Shown here in pieces: positions 8,761 through 17,440 of a stretch of 64,000 nt of DNA (its first letter is position 1; the number at the start of each line of letters is the position of its first letter). The position numbers were made by a program, and so were the translations under genes. The DNA is from Pseudomonas sessilinigenes (lineage in GTDB: Bacteria > Pseudomonadota > Gammaproteobacteria > Pseudomonadales > Pseudomonadaceae). Where the stretch lies: assembly GCF_003850565.1 (NCBI RefSeq), contig NZ_CP027706.1:2046001-2110000 (forward strand), in the 5' to 3' direction. A model generated the notes under the pieces. The model ran no database searches, was not told the origin of the DNA, and saw only the letters and a list, made by a program, of their open reading frames with translations.

Positions 8761-9594
8761 ATGAAAAAGGCACTACAAGGCGCGACCCTGCTGATGACCT
8801 TGGTCGGAGCGGGGCAAGCGACCGCCCTGGAATGGATGAGCAATAGCGTGGGCTTTCGCTATGGCAAGGAATTCACCAATCCCAACAACCCGCACTACAT
8901 CAGCAAGCGCATCTACAGCTTCACCCACGCCAGCGGCTACCAGTACGGCAGCAACTACCTGCACCTGGACGTGCTGCTCTCCGACAACGACGACCCGCGC
9001 AAGGGCACCAACAAGGGCAGCAGCGAAGTGTATGGCGTCTATCGTCACCAGCTCTTCGCCTCACGGGTGCTGGATACGCCCCTGGGCACAGGCCTGGTCA
9101 AGGACTACGCCCTGACCCTGGGTTTCGACGCCAGCCGCAACAACAACTTGGGGTCGGCGAAGAAACGCGCCCTGGTGTTCGGCCCGACCCTGAAGTTCAA
9201 CACCGTCGGTGTGTTCGACCTGAGCCTGCTGTACTACAAGGAAAACAACCATTCGGGCATCCCGGGGGCCAAGGACCCGGACCATACCTTCGACGATACC
9301 TACCTGCTCAACCTGGCCTGGATGCGGCCATTCGAGGTGGGCAGCCATGCGGCCAAGTTCCAGGGCTTCGTCAACTACATCGGGGAGAAGGGCCATGACT
9401 ACAACGGCCGTGACACGGCTCCGGAAACCCTGATGCGCACCTCGTTGATGTTCGCCGTGCTGCCGGGCAAGAACGTCAAGCCCAACCTCTACCTCGGGGT
9501 TGGCTACGAGTACTGGCACAACAAGTTCGGCGTGGATGGCGGCCGTGGCACTCGCACTTCGGCACCGACCCTGAACCTGGAAGTGACCTTCTAG
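8761..9594 (+). CDS. Tsx/OmpK-type nucleoside outer-membrane channel
   Basis: A 277-residue outer-membrane protein with a cleavable signal peptide (about 1-22, ending GQATA) and a repetitive pattern of amphipathic beta strands rich in Tyr, Asn and Gly. It ends in LNLEVTF, a typical barrel C-terminus with a terminal Phe. The sequence fits the Tsx/OmpK nucleoside-specific channel family (for example GFRYGKEFTNPNNPHYISKR). Its position just before guaD and the xanthine dehydrogenase genes supports a role in nucleoside or purine entry. The ribosome site before the ATG is poor (ATAATAAAA). Confidence 0.8.
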   Translation: MKKALQGATLLMTLVGAGQATALEWMSNSVGFRYGKEFTNPNNPHYISKRIYSFTHASGYQYGSNYLHLDVLLSDNDDPRKGTNKGSSEVYGVYRHQLFASRVLDTPLGTGLVKDYALTLGFDASRNNNLGSAKKRALVFGPTLKFNTVGVFDLSLLYYKENNHSGIPGAKDPDHTFDDTYLLNLAWMRPFEVGSHAAKFQGFVNYIGEKGHDYNGRDTAPETLMRTSLMFAVLPGKNVKPNLYLGVGYEYWHNKFGVDGGRGTRTSAPTLNLEVTF

Positions 9595-9663
9595 CTGGAG
9601 CGGTGGCCCCTGGAGTCAAAGCCCCCGGGGCTCGTTCAACACCGCTGATCACTGGCCGGTGCT

Positions 9664-10131
9664 TTACTCGTCCTCTTCCGGATCGGGCTTGAGGCCGGCC
9701 AGCAACGCCTCGAAGCTGGGGGCGAGAATCTCCGGCTCGCTACCGTCGTCGTGTCGCCACAGGCGCACCTCGGGGCCCAGGCTCGGGTCGATGATGAGTT
9801 GGTCGCCGCTGCCGTCCCCGGCGATGGCGATCACCTTCCTGCCCAGTTCCTCGCAAGGCCACTCGGAGGCCACGGCGATGCTGTAGCTGTCGTCCGGATC
9901 GTTTTCCAGGGCCAGGTAGTGGAAGGCCTCGATGGCGAAGGCGGCCTCGTCGTTCTCGAAGAAGTTCAGCGTGGGCGCGCCGCCATTGACCGTGCGCAGG
10001 AACTGCAGGTAGTCCGCGGGCAGGGTGACGCCCTGCCTGGCCTGGAATTCGGCGATCTCATCCAGGCTCGGGATGGGCCGTTCGATGACGCAGTTCTGGT
10101 AGTAGATGCCGAGTTCGGCTAGCTCTCTCAT
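9664..10131 (-). CDS. SMI1/KNR4-family (SUKH-like) protein
   Basis: A 155-residue cytoplasmic, acidic protein. It carries the SMI1/KNR4 pattern: IAEFQARQGVTLPADYLQFL followed by NGG and later WPCEELGRKVIAIAGDGSGD. In bacteria this fold is found both in contact-dependent toxin immunity proteins and in lone housekeeping proteins. No toxin gene is adjacent, so immunity is not supported here. I chose the ATG at 10131 because GGAAG lies just upstream and the family similarity starts there; the longer frame to 10305 is low quality. It lies between the Tsx-like porin (converging) and guaD. Confidence 0.75.
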   Translation of the reverse strand: MRELAELGIYYQNCVIERPIPSLDEIAEFQARQGVTLPADYLQFLRTVNGGAPTLNFFENDEAAFAIEAFHYLALENDPDDSYSIAVASEWPCEELGRKVIAIAGDGSGDQLIIDPSLGPEVRLWRHDDGSEPEILAPSFEALLAGLKPDPEEDE

Positions 10132-10360
10132 GTGTTTTCTTCCGGTTCGGGGGCGGCCTGCGGCGATGCCCCTTGTTGCTCCATGGGGCCCGGGACAGAG
10201 CAGCAGGGCCCGGGCGACGGGGCAGATGATACGCAGTGCGGGCCCATCCGCGTGAGCGCTTTGCCGATGGTCGGCGCAAGCGTGCGCAGCAGGTTGCGAC
10301 ACCATGAAAAATCCCCCGGTCGAGCGGCGTCGAGCGGGGGATGCTTGGCGTTGGGGGCGA

Positions 10361-11665
10361 TCAGCGCTGGTGCACTTGCTGGCCGGCGGCGTAGGTCTGC
10401 AGCACGGTGCGGTCGTCGCCCAGGGTCATCAGCACGAACAGGGTCTCGGCGATGCTCTTGGCCTGTTGCAGGCGGTACTCCAGCAGCGGCGTGGCCTTGT
10501 AGTCCAGCACCAGGAAGTCGGCGTCGGTGCCGGGGTGCAGGGTACCGATTCGTTCTTCCAGGCGCAGGGCCCGGGCGCCGCCGAGGGTGGCCAGGTACAG
10601 GGATTTGAACGGACTCAGGCGCGCGCCCTGCAACTGCATGACCTTGTAGGCCTCATTGAGGGTGTTGAGCAGCGAGAAGCTGGTGCCGGCGCCGATATCG
10701 GTGCCCAGGCCGACATTGAGCTTGTGCTTCTCGGCCATCGGCAGGTTGAACAGGCCGCTGCCGAGGAAGAAGTTCGAGGTCGGGCAGAAGGCCACCGCCG
10801 AGCCGGTCTGCGCCAGGCGCGCGCACTCGTCGTCGCACAGGTGCACGCCATGGGCGAACACCGAGCGTTCGCCCAGCAACTGGTAGTGGTCGTAGACGTC
10901 CAGGTAGCCCTTGCGCTCGGGGAACAGCTCCTTGACCCATTCGATCTCCTGCAGGTTCTCGCTGATGTGGGTCTGCATGTAGAGATCGGGATACTCCTTG
11001 AGCAACTGGCCAGCCAGGGTCAGCTGCTGCGGGGTGCTGGTGGGGGCGAAGCGCGGGGTCACTGCGTAGTGCAGGCGGCCCTTGCCATGCCAGCGTTCGA
11101 TCAACGCCTTGCTGTCCTGGTAGCCGGACTCGGCGGTGTCGACCAGGTAGTCCGGGGCGTTGCGGTCCATCATCACCTTGCCGGCGATCATCCGCAGGTC
11201 GAGCTTCTGCGCGGCGCTGAAAAAGGCGTCCACCGACTGCGGGTGCACGCTGCCGAACACCAGGGCGGTGGTGGTGCCGTTGCGCAGCAGTTCCTTGATG
11301 AACACATCGGCCACTTCGTCGGCGTGGGCCCGGTCGGCGAACTGGCTTTCGCAGGGGAAGGTGTAGGTATTGAGCCAGTCCAGCAGTTGCTCGCCGTAGG
11401 CGCCGACCATGCCGGTCTGTGGCAGGTGGATATGGGTGTCGATGAAGCCCGGGGTGATCAGCGCGTCCGGGTAATGGTTCACCGGCACCTCGGCGGGCAG
11501 GCTCGCGAGCAGTTCGCTGGCATGGCCGAGGGCGCTGATCCGGCCGTTCTCCACCACCAGCAGGCCGTCCTCGAAGTACTCGTAGGAGGCTTCGATTCCG
11601 ACCTCCGCCGGGTCGGCGATGCTGTGCAGGATGGCGGCACGGTAGGCTTTGCGAGTCTGGGACAT
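10361..11665 (-). CDS. guaD: Guanine deaminase
   Basis: A 434-residue amidohydrolase that converts guanine to xanthine and ammonia, feeding xanthine dehydrogenase. The metal-binding DTHIHLPQTGM motif, HISEN, and the GLGTDIGAG stretch are all typical of bacterial GuaD. It is the last gene of the minus-strand xdhA-xdhB-xdhC-guaD run; 25 bases separate it from xdhC. Two ATGs lie close together (11671 and 11665). I prefer 11665, because a GAGA lies six bases before it. Substrate assignment is strengthened by the operon context. Confidence 0.93.
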   Translation of the reverse strand: MSQTRKAYRAAILHSIADPAEVGIEASYEYFEDGLLVVENGRISALGHASELLASLPAEVPVNHYPDALITPGFIDTHIHLPQTGMVGAYGEQLLDWLNTYTFPCESQFADRAHADEVADVFIKELLRNGTTTALVFGSVHPQSVDAFFSAAQKLDLRMIAGKVMMDRNAPDYLVDTAESGYQDSKALIERWHGKGRLHYAVTPRFAPTSTPQQLTLAGQLLKEYPDLYMQTHISENLQEIEWVKELFPERKGYLDVYDHYQLLGERSVFAHGVHLCDDECARLAQTGSAVAFCPTSNFFLGSGLFNLPMAEKHKLNVGLGTDIGAGTSFSLLNTLNEAYKVMQLQGARLSPFKSLYLATLGGARALRLEERIGTLHPGTDADFLVLDYKATPLLEYRLQQAKSIAETLFVLMTLGDDRTVLQTYAAGQQVHQR

Positions 11666-11690
11666 GGTCATTCTCAAGTGTGTGGCTGTT

Positions 11691-12533
11691 TCAGTTCGAG
11701 GCCTGGCTGCGGCGCGAGGCCGGCAGCAGCTGGGCAATGGGTTCGGCGGTGACGCTGGGCTGGCCGAAATGGGCGTTGTAGGTGGCGATGATTTCACCGG
11801 CGATGGAGATGGCGATTTCCACGGGCAGCTTGCCCTTGACCTCGCCCAGCCCCATGGGGCAACGCATGCGTTGCACGGTGGCGGCGTCGAAGCCGCGATC
11901 GCGCAGGCGATGTTCGAACTTCACCCGCTTGGTCCTGGAGCCGATCAGGCCGAAATAGGTGAAATCGTTGCGCTTGAGCAGGGCGGCGGTCAACTCCAGG
12001 TCCAGCTGGTGATTATGGGTCATGATGATGCAATAGCTGCCTGGGGGCAGGTCGTCGATCTCGTCCACCGGTTCCTCGCTGACGATCTTGCGTACCCCCT
12101 GGGGAATCTGTTCGGGGAATTCCTGCTCCCGCGAGTCGATCCAGCGTACCCGGCAGGGCAGCGCGGCGAGCAAGGGTACCAGGGCGCGGCCGACATGGCC
12201 GGCACCGAATACGGCAATTTGCGCCTGCACCTGGCTCATGGGCTCGAACAGCAGCACCGTGGCCCCACCGCAGCACTGGCCGAGGCTGGCGCCGAGGCTG
12301 AAGCGCTCCAAATGCGTGCCCTGCTGGCCGCTGGCGAGCATCTGCCGGGCGATCTGCATGGCCTTGTATTCCAGGTGGCCGCCGCCGATGGTGTCGAAGG
12401 CCCGGCTGGCGCTGACCACCATCTTCGAACCGGCGTTGCGCGGGGTCGAGCCCAGCTCTTCGATGATGGTCACCAGCACGCAGGGCTCACCCTGGTTCTG
12501 CAGGTCGGCGAGGGCGCTGATCCAGTTGTACAT
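11691..12533 (-). CDS. xdhC: Xanthine dehydrogenase accessory protein
   Basis: A 280-residue XdhC/CoxI-family protein that binds sulfurated molybdenum cofactor and inserts it into xanthine dehydrogenase. The N-terminal part has the XdhC hallmark GSTPRNAGSKM and GGGHLEYKAM; the C-terminal part is a Rossmann fold with FGAGHVGRALVPLL at about 115-130. GAGG lies five bases before the ATG at 12533, which I prefer to the GTG two codons upstream. It follows xdhB after a 97-base gap that contains a large hairpin (12571-12615). Confidence 0.92.
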   Translation of the reverse strand: MYNWISALADLQNQGEPCVLVTIIEELGSTPRNAGSKMVVSASRAFDTIGGGHLEYKAMQIARQMLASGQQGTHLERFSLGASLGQCCGGATVLLFEPMSQVQAQIAVFGAGHVGRALVPLLAALPCRVRWIDSREQEFPEQIPQGVRKIVSEEPVDEIDDLPPGSYCIIMTHNHQLDLELTAALLKRNDFTYFGLIGSRTKRVKFEHRLRDRGFDAATVQRMRCPMGLGEVKGKLPVEIAISIAGEIIATYNAHFGQPSVTAEPIAQLLPASRRSQASN

Positions 12534-12570
12534 GTTCACCTCGACATCGCTGTTGTCTGTTCCGGCCTCA

Positions 12571-12615
12571 TCGCGGGCAGCCTGGTTCCTACGGTAGGAG
12601 CCAGGCTGCCCGCGA
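12571..12615. repeat. 45-base REP-type palindrome between xdhB and xdhC
   Basis: Two 22-base arms (12571-12592 and 12594-12615) are reverse complements with one difference and a single central base. The arms contain GTAGGAGC-type REP sequence. In mRNA this would form a very stable hairpin after xdhB, likely affecting the relative expression of the xdhC-guaD half. Confidence 0.75.
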
Positions 12616-12630
12616 CAGGCGCACCTGGGG

Positions 12631-15030
12631 CTAGAGCGGAGCCAGCTCGGATTCGCTCTCTACGGCCTTCGCCACCTGCAGCTGGCGCATCTGTTCACAA
12701 CCCCAGAGCACCCGCTCCGGGGTCGCCGGGGCGTCGATCCGTGGCTGGTGCCGGTAGTCGCCGAGGCTGGCCACCGCATCCTTGATGGCGCACCAGGCGG
12801 CGATGCCGAGCATGAACGGCGGCTCACCCACTGCCTTGGAGTGGAACACCGTGTCTTCCGGGTTCTTGCGGTTTTCCACCAGCTTGACCCGCAGGTCCGC
12901 CGGCATGTCGGCCACCGCCGGGATCTTGTAGCTGGCCGGGCCGTTGGTCATCAGCTTGCCCTTGGCGTTCCATACCAATTCCTCGGTGGTCAGCCAGCCC
13001 ATGCCCTGGATGAAGCCGCCTTCCACCTGGCCGATGTCGATGGCCGGGTTCAGCGAGGCGCCGACGTCATGCAGGATATCGGTGCGCAGCATCTTGTATT
13101 CGCCGGTCAGGGTATCGACGAGCACCTCGGCGCAGGCCGCGCCGAAGGCAAAGTAGTAGAACGGCCGGCCACGGGCCTGGGCGCGGTCGTAGTAGATCTT
13201 CGGCGTCTTGTAGAAGCCGGTGCTGGACAGCGACACCTGGGCGAAATACGCCTGCTGGATCAGTTCCTCGAAGGTCAGGATCAGCTCGCGAACCCGCACG
13301 TGGCCGTTGTGGAACTCCACGTCTTCCTCGCTGACCTGGTACTTGCGCGCGGCGAACTCCACCAGCCGGTCCTTGATGGTCTGCGCCGCGTTCTGCGCCG
13401 CCTTGCCGTTGAGGTCGGCTCCGCTGGAGGCCGCGGTCGGCGAGGTATTGGGCACCTTGTCGGTATTGGTGGCGGTGATCTGCACCCGGCCGATATCGAC
13501 CTGGAAGACCTCGGCCACCACCTGGGCCACCTTGGTGTTCAGGCCCTGGCCCATTTCGGTGCCGCCATGGTTGAGGTGGATGCTGCCGTCGGTGTAGACG
13601 TGGACCAGCGCGCCGGCCTGGTTGAGGAAGCTGGCGGTGAAGGAGATGCCGAACTTCACCGGGGTCAGGGCCAGGCCTTTCTTCAGCACCGGGCTGTTGG
13701 CGTTGTACAGCCGGATGGCTTCGCGGCGCTCGGCATACTGGCTGCTGGCTTCCAGTTCGGCGGTCATTTCCTCGAGCATGTTGTGCTCGACGGTCTGGTA
13801 GTAATGGGTGACGTTGCGCTCGGTCTTGCCGTAGTAGTTGGCCTTGCGCACGGCCAGCGGGTCCAGGTGCAGGTGACGGGCGATGGCATCCATCACTTCC
13901 TCGATGGCGACCATGCCCTGGGGGCCGCCGAAACCGCGATAGGCGGTGTTGGAGGCCGTGTTGGTCTTGCAGCGGTGGCCGTTGACCGTGGCGTCGCCCA
14001 GGTAGTACGAGTTGTCGGCGTGGAACATCGCCCGGTCGACGATGGAGGCCGACAGGTCCGGCGAGCAGCCGCAGTTGCCCGCCAGCTCCAGCTGGATGCC
14101 GTGCAGCCGGCCGCTATCGTCGAAGCCCACGTCGTATTCGATGTAGAAGGGGTGGCGCTTGCCGGTCGTCAGCATGTCCTCGACCCGGGGCAGGCGCATC
14201 TTGGTCGGCTGGCCGGTGAGGCGCGCGATCACCGCGCACAGGCAGGCAGGGCTGGCAGCCTGGGTTTCCTTGCCGCCGAAGCCGCCACCCATGCGGCGCA
14301 TGTCCACCACGATCTTGTTCATCGAGACATCCAGCACCTCGGCCACCAGCTTCTGCACTTCGGTGGGGTTCTGGGTCGAGCAGTAGACGATCATGCCGCC
14401 GTCCTCGGTGGGCATCACCGAGGAGATCTGGGTCTCCAGGTAGAAGTGTTCCTGGCCGCCGATGTGCAGGGTGCCCTGGATGCGGTGCCTGGCGCTGGCC
14501 AGGGCGCTGGCCGAGTCGCCGCGCTGGTGGGTGTGGCTGTCGAGCACGAAGTGGCGCTTGCGCAGGGCCTCGACTACGTCCAGCACCGGCTCCAGGTCCT
14601 CGTACTCGATGATCGCCGCCATGGCGGCCTGGCGTGCGGTATCCAGGTCGCGGGCGGCCACCGCCAGCACCGGCTGGCCGACGTATTGCACGGTATCGAT
14701 GGCCAGCAACGGGTCGCCGGGCAGCAGCGGGCCGATGTCCTTGAGGCCGGGAATGTCCTCGTGGGTGATGACGATGCGTACCCCTTCGAAGGCATGGCAG
14801 GGCGCGGTATCGATGCTGATGATCCGGGCGTGGGCGCGGTCCGAGAGCCGGGCATAGACGTGCAGCTGGTTGGGGAATTCCAGGCGGTCGTCGATGTACA
14901 CCGCTTCGCCGGAGACGTGTTTTTCGGCGCTGTCGTGCTTGACGCTGCGACCGACGCCGGTGGTCAGGTCCTGGCGAAACAGGGCCGTGAGTTCGTCCTG
15001 GGTCTTTTCGACCTTGTGCTGGTTAGACAT
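12631..15030 (-). CDS. xdhB: Xanthine dehydrogenase, molybdopterin subunit
   Basis: A 799-residue large subunit that holds the molybdenum cofactor and oxidises hypoxanthine and xanthine to urate. Conserved cofactor and substrate loops are visible: GGGFGGKETQ, AYRGFGGPQG, GGTEMGQGLNTK, and near the end KAVGEPPFMLG, containing the catalytic Glu of the xanthine oxidase family. Length matches family members. Its start overlaps the end of xdhA by eight bases, showing translational coupling, as expected for a heteromeric enzyme. Confidence 0.95.
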   Translation of the reverse strand: MSNQHKVEKTQDELTALFRQDLTTGVGRSVKHDSAEKHVSGEAVYIDDRLEFPNQLHVYARLSDRAHARIISIDTAPCHAFEGVRIVITHEDIPGLKDIGPLLPGDPLLAIDTVQYVGQPVLAVAARDLDTARQAAMAAIIEYEDLEPVLDVVEALRKRHFVLDSHTHQRGDSASALASARHRIQGTLHIGGQEHFYLETQISSVMPTEDGGMIVYCSTQNPTEVQKLVAEVLDVSMNKIVVDMRRMGGGFGGKETQAASPACLCAVIARLTGQPTKMRLPRVEDMLTTGKRHPFYIEYDVGFDDSGRLHGIQLELAGNCGCSPDLSASIVDRAMFHADNSYYLGDATVNGHRCKTNTASNTAYRGFGGPQGMVAIEEVMDAIARHLHLDPLAVRKANYYGKTERNVTHYYQTVEHNMLEEMTAELEASSQYAERREAIRLYNANSPVLKKGLALTPVKFGISFTASFLNQAGALVHVYTDGSIHLNHGGTEMGQGLNTKVAQVVAEVFQVDIGRVQITATNTDKVPNTSPTAASSGADLNGKAAQNAAQTIKDRLVEFAARKYQVSEEDVEFHNGHVRVRELILTFEELIQQAYFAQVSLSSTGFYKTPKIYYDRAQARGRPFYYFAFGAACAEVLVDTLTGEYKMLRTDILHDVGASLNPAIDIGQVEGGFIQGMGWLTTEELVWNAKGKLMTNGPASYKIPAVADMPADLRVKLVENRKNPEDTVFHSKAVGEPPFMLGIAAWCAIKDAVASLGDYRHQPRIDAPATPERVLWGCEQMRQLQVAKAVESESELAPL

Positions 15031-16477
15031 GAGCGGTCACCCGGGTCTCGATGTGCGGTGTGTGCAGTTCGATGAAGTACTTGCGCAGCAGGTTCTGCGC
15101 GCTCAGCAGGCGGTACTCCTTGCTCGCGCGAAAATCCGAGAGCGGCGTGAAGTCCTGGGCCAGGGCCGCGCAGGCCTGCTCGATGCTCGCCTGGGTCCAG
15201 TCGGCGCCGGTCAGGATCGCCTCGCAGTGCCTGGCACGCTTGGGAGTGGCGGCCATGCCGCCGAAGGCGATGCACGCTTCCTTGATCACGCCGTCGACTA
15301 TCCGCAGGTTGAAGGCTGCACAGACCGCGGAGATATCGTCGTCCAGGCGCTTGGACACCTTGTAGGCGCGGAACTGGCGCTCGGCGCTGGCGCGGGGCAC
15401 GATGATCTTCTCGATGAACTCGCTGTCCTGGCGAGCGGTGACGCGGTAGTCGATGAAGTAATCCTCCAGGGCCAGCGTCCGGCGCACCTGGCCCTTGCAC
15501 AGCACGATCTGTGCGCCCAGGGCGATCAGCAGCGGCGGCGAGTCGCCAATGGGCGAGGCGTTGCCGATATTGCCGCCCAGGGTGCCCTGGTTGCGGATCT
15601 GCAGCGAGGCGAAGCGTTGCAGCAGTTCGCCGAAGTCCGGGTACTCACCGCGCAGGGCGTCGTAGCAATCGGTGAGGGGAGTGGCCGCACCGATTTCCAG
15701 GCGGTCGTCGAAGTACTCGATACGCTTGAGCTCGGCGATATTGCCGACGTAGATCATCACGGGCAGGGTGCGGTGGAACTGCGTTACCTCCAGTGCCAGG
15801 TCGGTGCCGCCGGCCAGCAGGCGAGCCTGGGGATAGGCGTCGTAGAGGTCGGCCAGGTCGGCGACGGTCAGGGGCACCAGGCAGCGCTTGTCACCGCTGT
15901 TGAGCTCGCCGGTGTCCTTGGGGGCAATGGCCTTGAGGCGGGCGATGGTCTCGGCCTGGCGCGTGTCGAACTGATCGCATTGGCCGCTGCTGCACGCCTG
16001 CTGCGCCGCCGCGAGGATGGGGCGGTAGCCGGTGCAGCGGCAGAGGTTGCCGGCCAGGGCTTCGTGGGCCTTGTGGCTGTCGGGCTGGCTGCTGTTCTTC
16101 TGCAGGGCGAACAACGACATGACGAAACCCGGGGTGCAGAAGCCGCACTGCGAGCCGTGGCAGTCGACCATGGCCTGCTGCACGCTGTGCAAGCGGCCCT
16201 GATGCTTGAGGCCTTCGATGCTGATCAACTGCTTGCCGTGCAGGGACGAGACGAAGGTCAGGCACGAGTTGAGGCTGCGATAACGAATGGATTCACCGCC
16301 CTGGGCGTCCACCTGCAACTCGCCGACCACTACGGTACAGGCACCGCAGTCACCGCTGGCACAGCCTTCCTTGGTGCCGGGCTTGCCCAGGTGTTCGCGC
16401 AGGTAATTGAGCACGGTCAGGTTCGGGTCCAGGGCATGCTCGCTACGGAGCTCCTGGTTGAGGAGAAACTGGATCAC
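15023..16477 (-). CDS. xdhA: Xanthine dehydrogenase, FAD and 2Fe-2S subunit
   Basis: A 484-residue small subunit. The first 2Fe-2S cluster is bound by C39, C44, C47 and C72, the second by C111, C114, C146 and C148 (CGFC and CRC motifs); the FAD domain follows (about 190-360, with LLAGGTDLAL and GNIGNASPIGDSPP). Electrons pass from the molybdenum centre through the clusters to FAD and NAD. The start codon is GTG at 16475-16477, with GAGG six bases upstream. It is the first gene of the purine operon and is divergent from the GntR gene at 16779. Confidence 0.95.
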   Translation of the reverse strand: MIQFLLNQELRSEHALDPNLTVLNYLREHLGKPGTKEGCASGDCGACTVVVGELQVDAQGGESIRYRSLNSCLTFVSSLHGKQLISIEGLKHQGRLHSVQQAMVDCHGSQCGFCTPGFVMSLFALQKNSSQPDSHKAHEALAGNLCRCTGYRPILAAAQQACSSGQCDQFDTRQAETIARLKAIAPKDTGELNSGDKRCLVPLTVADLADLYDAYPQARLLAGGTDLALEVTQFHRTLPVMIYVGNIAELKRIEYFDDRLEIGAATPLTDCYDALRGEYPDFGELLQRFASLQIRNQGTLGGNIGNASPIGDSPPLLIALGAQIVLCKGQVRRTLALEDYFIDYRVTARQDSEFIEKIIVPRASAERQFRAYKVSKRLDDDISAVCAAFNLRIVDGVIKEACIAFGGMAATPKRARHCEAILTGADWTQASIEQACAALAQDFTPLSDFRASKEYRLLSAQNLLRKYFIELHTPHIETRVTAHV

Positions 16478-16778
16478 GGAAGGCCTCGCAGACTCATTAT
16501 TGTTGTTAAGCGACGTGAGCCGAATTTAGTCATGTCTGACTTTTCGGTCAATTATTTTCTGACTTAAAGGTCAGGAAATTTCATCGCCCAACAATTCAAG
16601 TATGACCAAGATCCCGGGGCGCGCCGGTGCAGGGTTGGAGGCTGGGTGTCCGTGACCGACCAACAGCCGCTTATCTGCCGGTTTCATGGCAAATTCCGCT
16701 GCCGTGGCACTCCGCGCCGGGGTATCAATTGCGCTACACTTCGCCGCTTGTGCCGATTAAAGATTTTGAAGGAAAACC
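16478..16778. other. Divergent promoter region xdhA / GntR gene
   Basis: About 301 bases with no supported gene. It holds two matching 16-base boxes at 16535-16550 and 16558-16573 (listed separately) close to xdhA. The half nearer the GntR gene is GC-rich with no repeat I recognise. Confidence 0.6.
16535..16573. promoter_or_regulatory. Tandem TCTGACTTNNNGGTCA operator boxes before xdhA
   Basis: TCTGACTT-TTC-GGTCA (16535-16550) and TCTGACTT-AAA-GGTCA (16558-16573) are direct repeats with a 23-base period, 13 of 16 bases identical. Each holds a TGAC-N6-GTCA dyad. They lie 58 bases upstream of the xdhA start codon. The divergent GntR-family protein at 16779 is the natural candidate to bind them; that is inference. 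Confidence 0.6.
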
Positions 16779-17438
16779 ATGACGTTCAAGGCGCCGGACA
16801 GCCTCGCCGAGCAAATTGCTCACCACCTCGCCGAACGTATCATTCGCGGGGATCTCAAGCCTGGTGAGCGCATTCAGGAACAGAAGGTCACCTTGGCCCT
16901 CAATGTCAGTCGCGGCTCGGTCCGCGAGGCCTTGCTGATCCTGGAGCGCCGCCATCTGATCGCCATCCTGCCGCGCCGTGGCGCCCACGTGACCGAGCTC
17001 ACCGAGCACAAGGTCCGTAGCCTCTGCACCCTGATGGGCGAGATGTACATCCTGCTGGGCAACTCGGTGGCCACTGGGTGGCAGCAGCAGAGCGAAATGG
17101 CGCCTTTCCTGCAGATCCAGCAACGCCTGGAGAGCGCCTACCAGGGCCAGGACATCCGTGCATTCGTCGAAGACAGCTTCAACGTGATGCGTGCGGCCTA
17201 TCCCTTCGCCAACAATCCGTACCTGCAGGAGACCGTCGAGAACCTGCAGCCGGCCATGAGTCGCGCCTATTACCTGGCGCTGGACCAGCGCAAGGCGTCC
17301 ATGAGCGAGTACCTGGCACTGTTCGAGCAATTGCTGGCTGCGGTACTGGCCCGTGACCTGGCGCAGATCCGCCGGGTGCTGACGGCCTACGGCCAGCGCA
17401 GCAGCGACCTGGTGGTGTCTGCCCTGGCGGATGCGTAA
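16779..17438 (+). CDS. GntR-family (FCD) regulator, probable control of xdh operon
   Basis: A 219-residue FadR-like GntR regulator. Residues about 8-75 form the winged helix-turn-helix (VTLALNVSRGSVREALLIL) and about 80-210 an all-helical FCD domain. It is divergent from xdhA, and the gap contains two matching dyads, so control of purine catabolism is likely. It lies two bases upstream of the smc start codon, so the two genes are probably co-transcribed, as in other pseudomonads. GAAGG lies seven bases before the ATG. Confidence 0.88.
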   Translation: MTFKAPDSLAEQIAHHLAERIIRGDLKPGERIQEQKVTLALNVSRGSVREALLILERRHLIAILPRRGAHVTELTEHKVRSLCTLMGEMYILLGNSVATGWQQQSEMAPFLQIQQRLESAYQGQDIRAFVEDSFNVMRAAYPFANNPYLQETVENLQPAMSRAYYLALDQRKASMSEYLALFEQLLAAVLARDLAQIRRVLTAYGQRSSDLVVSALADA

Positions 17439-17440
17439 AC

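Noticed and set aside
10304..11752. 482-residue open frame opposite guaD
   Set aside because: Antisense shadow; no ribosome site or recognisable domain.
12748..15075. 775-residue open frame on the plus strand opposite xdhB
   Set aside because: It mirrors xdhB codons, gives a Val/Gly/His-rich low-complexity protein with no family motif, and xdhB is unambiguous.
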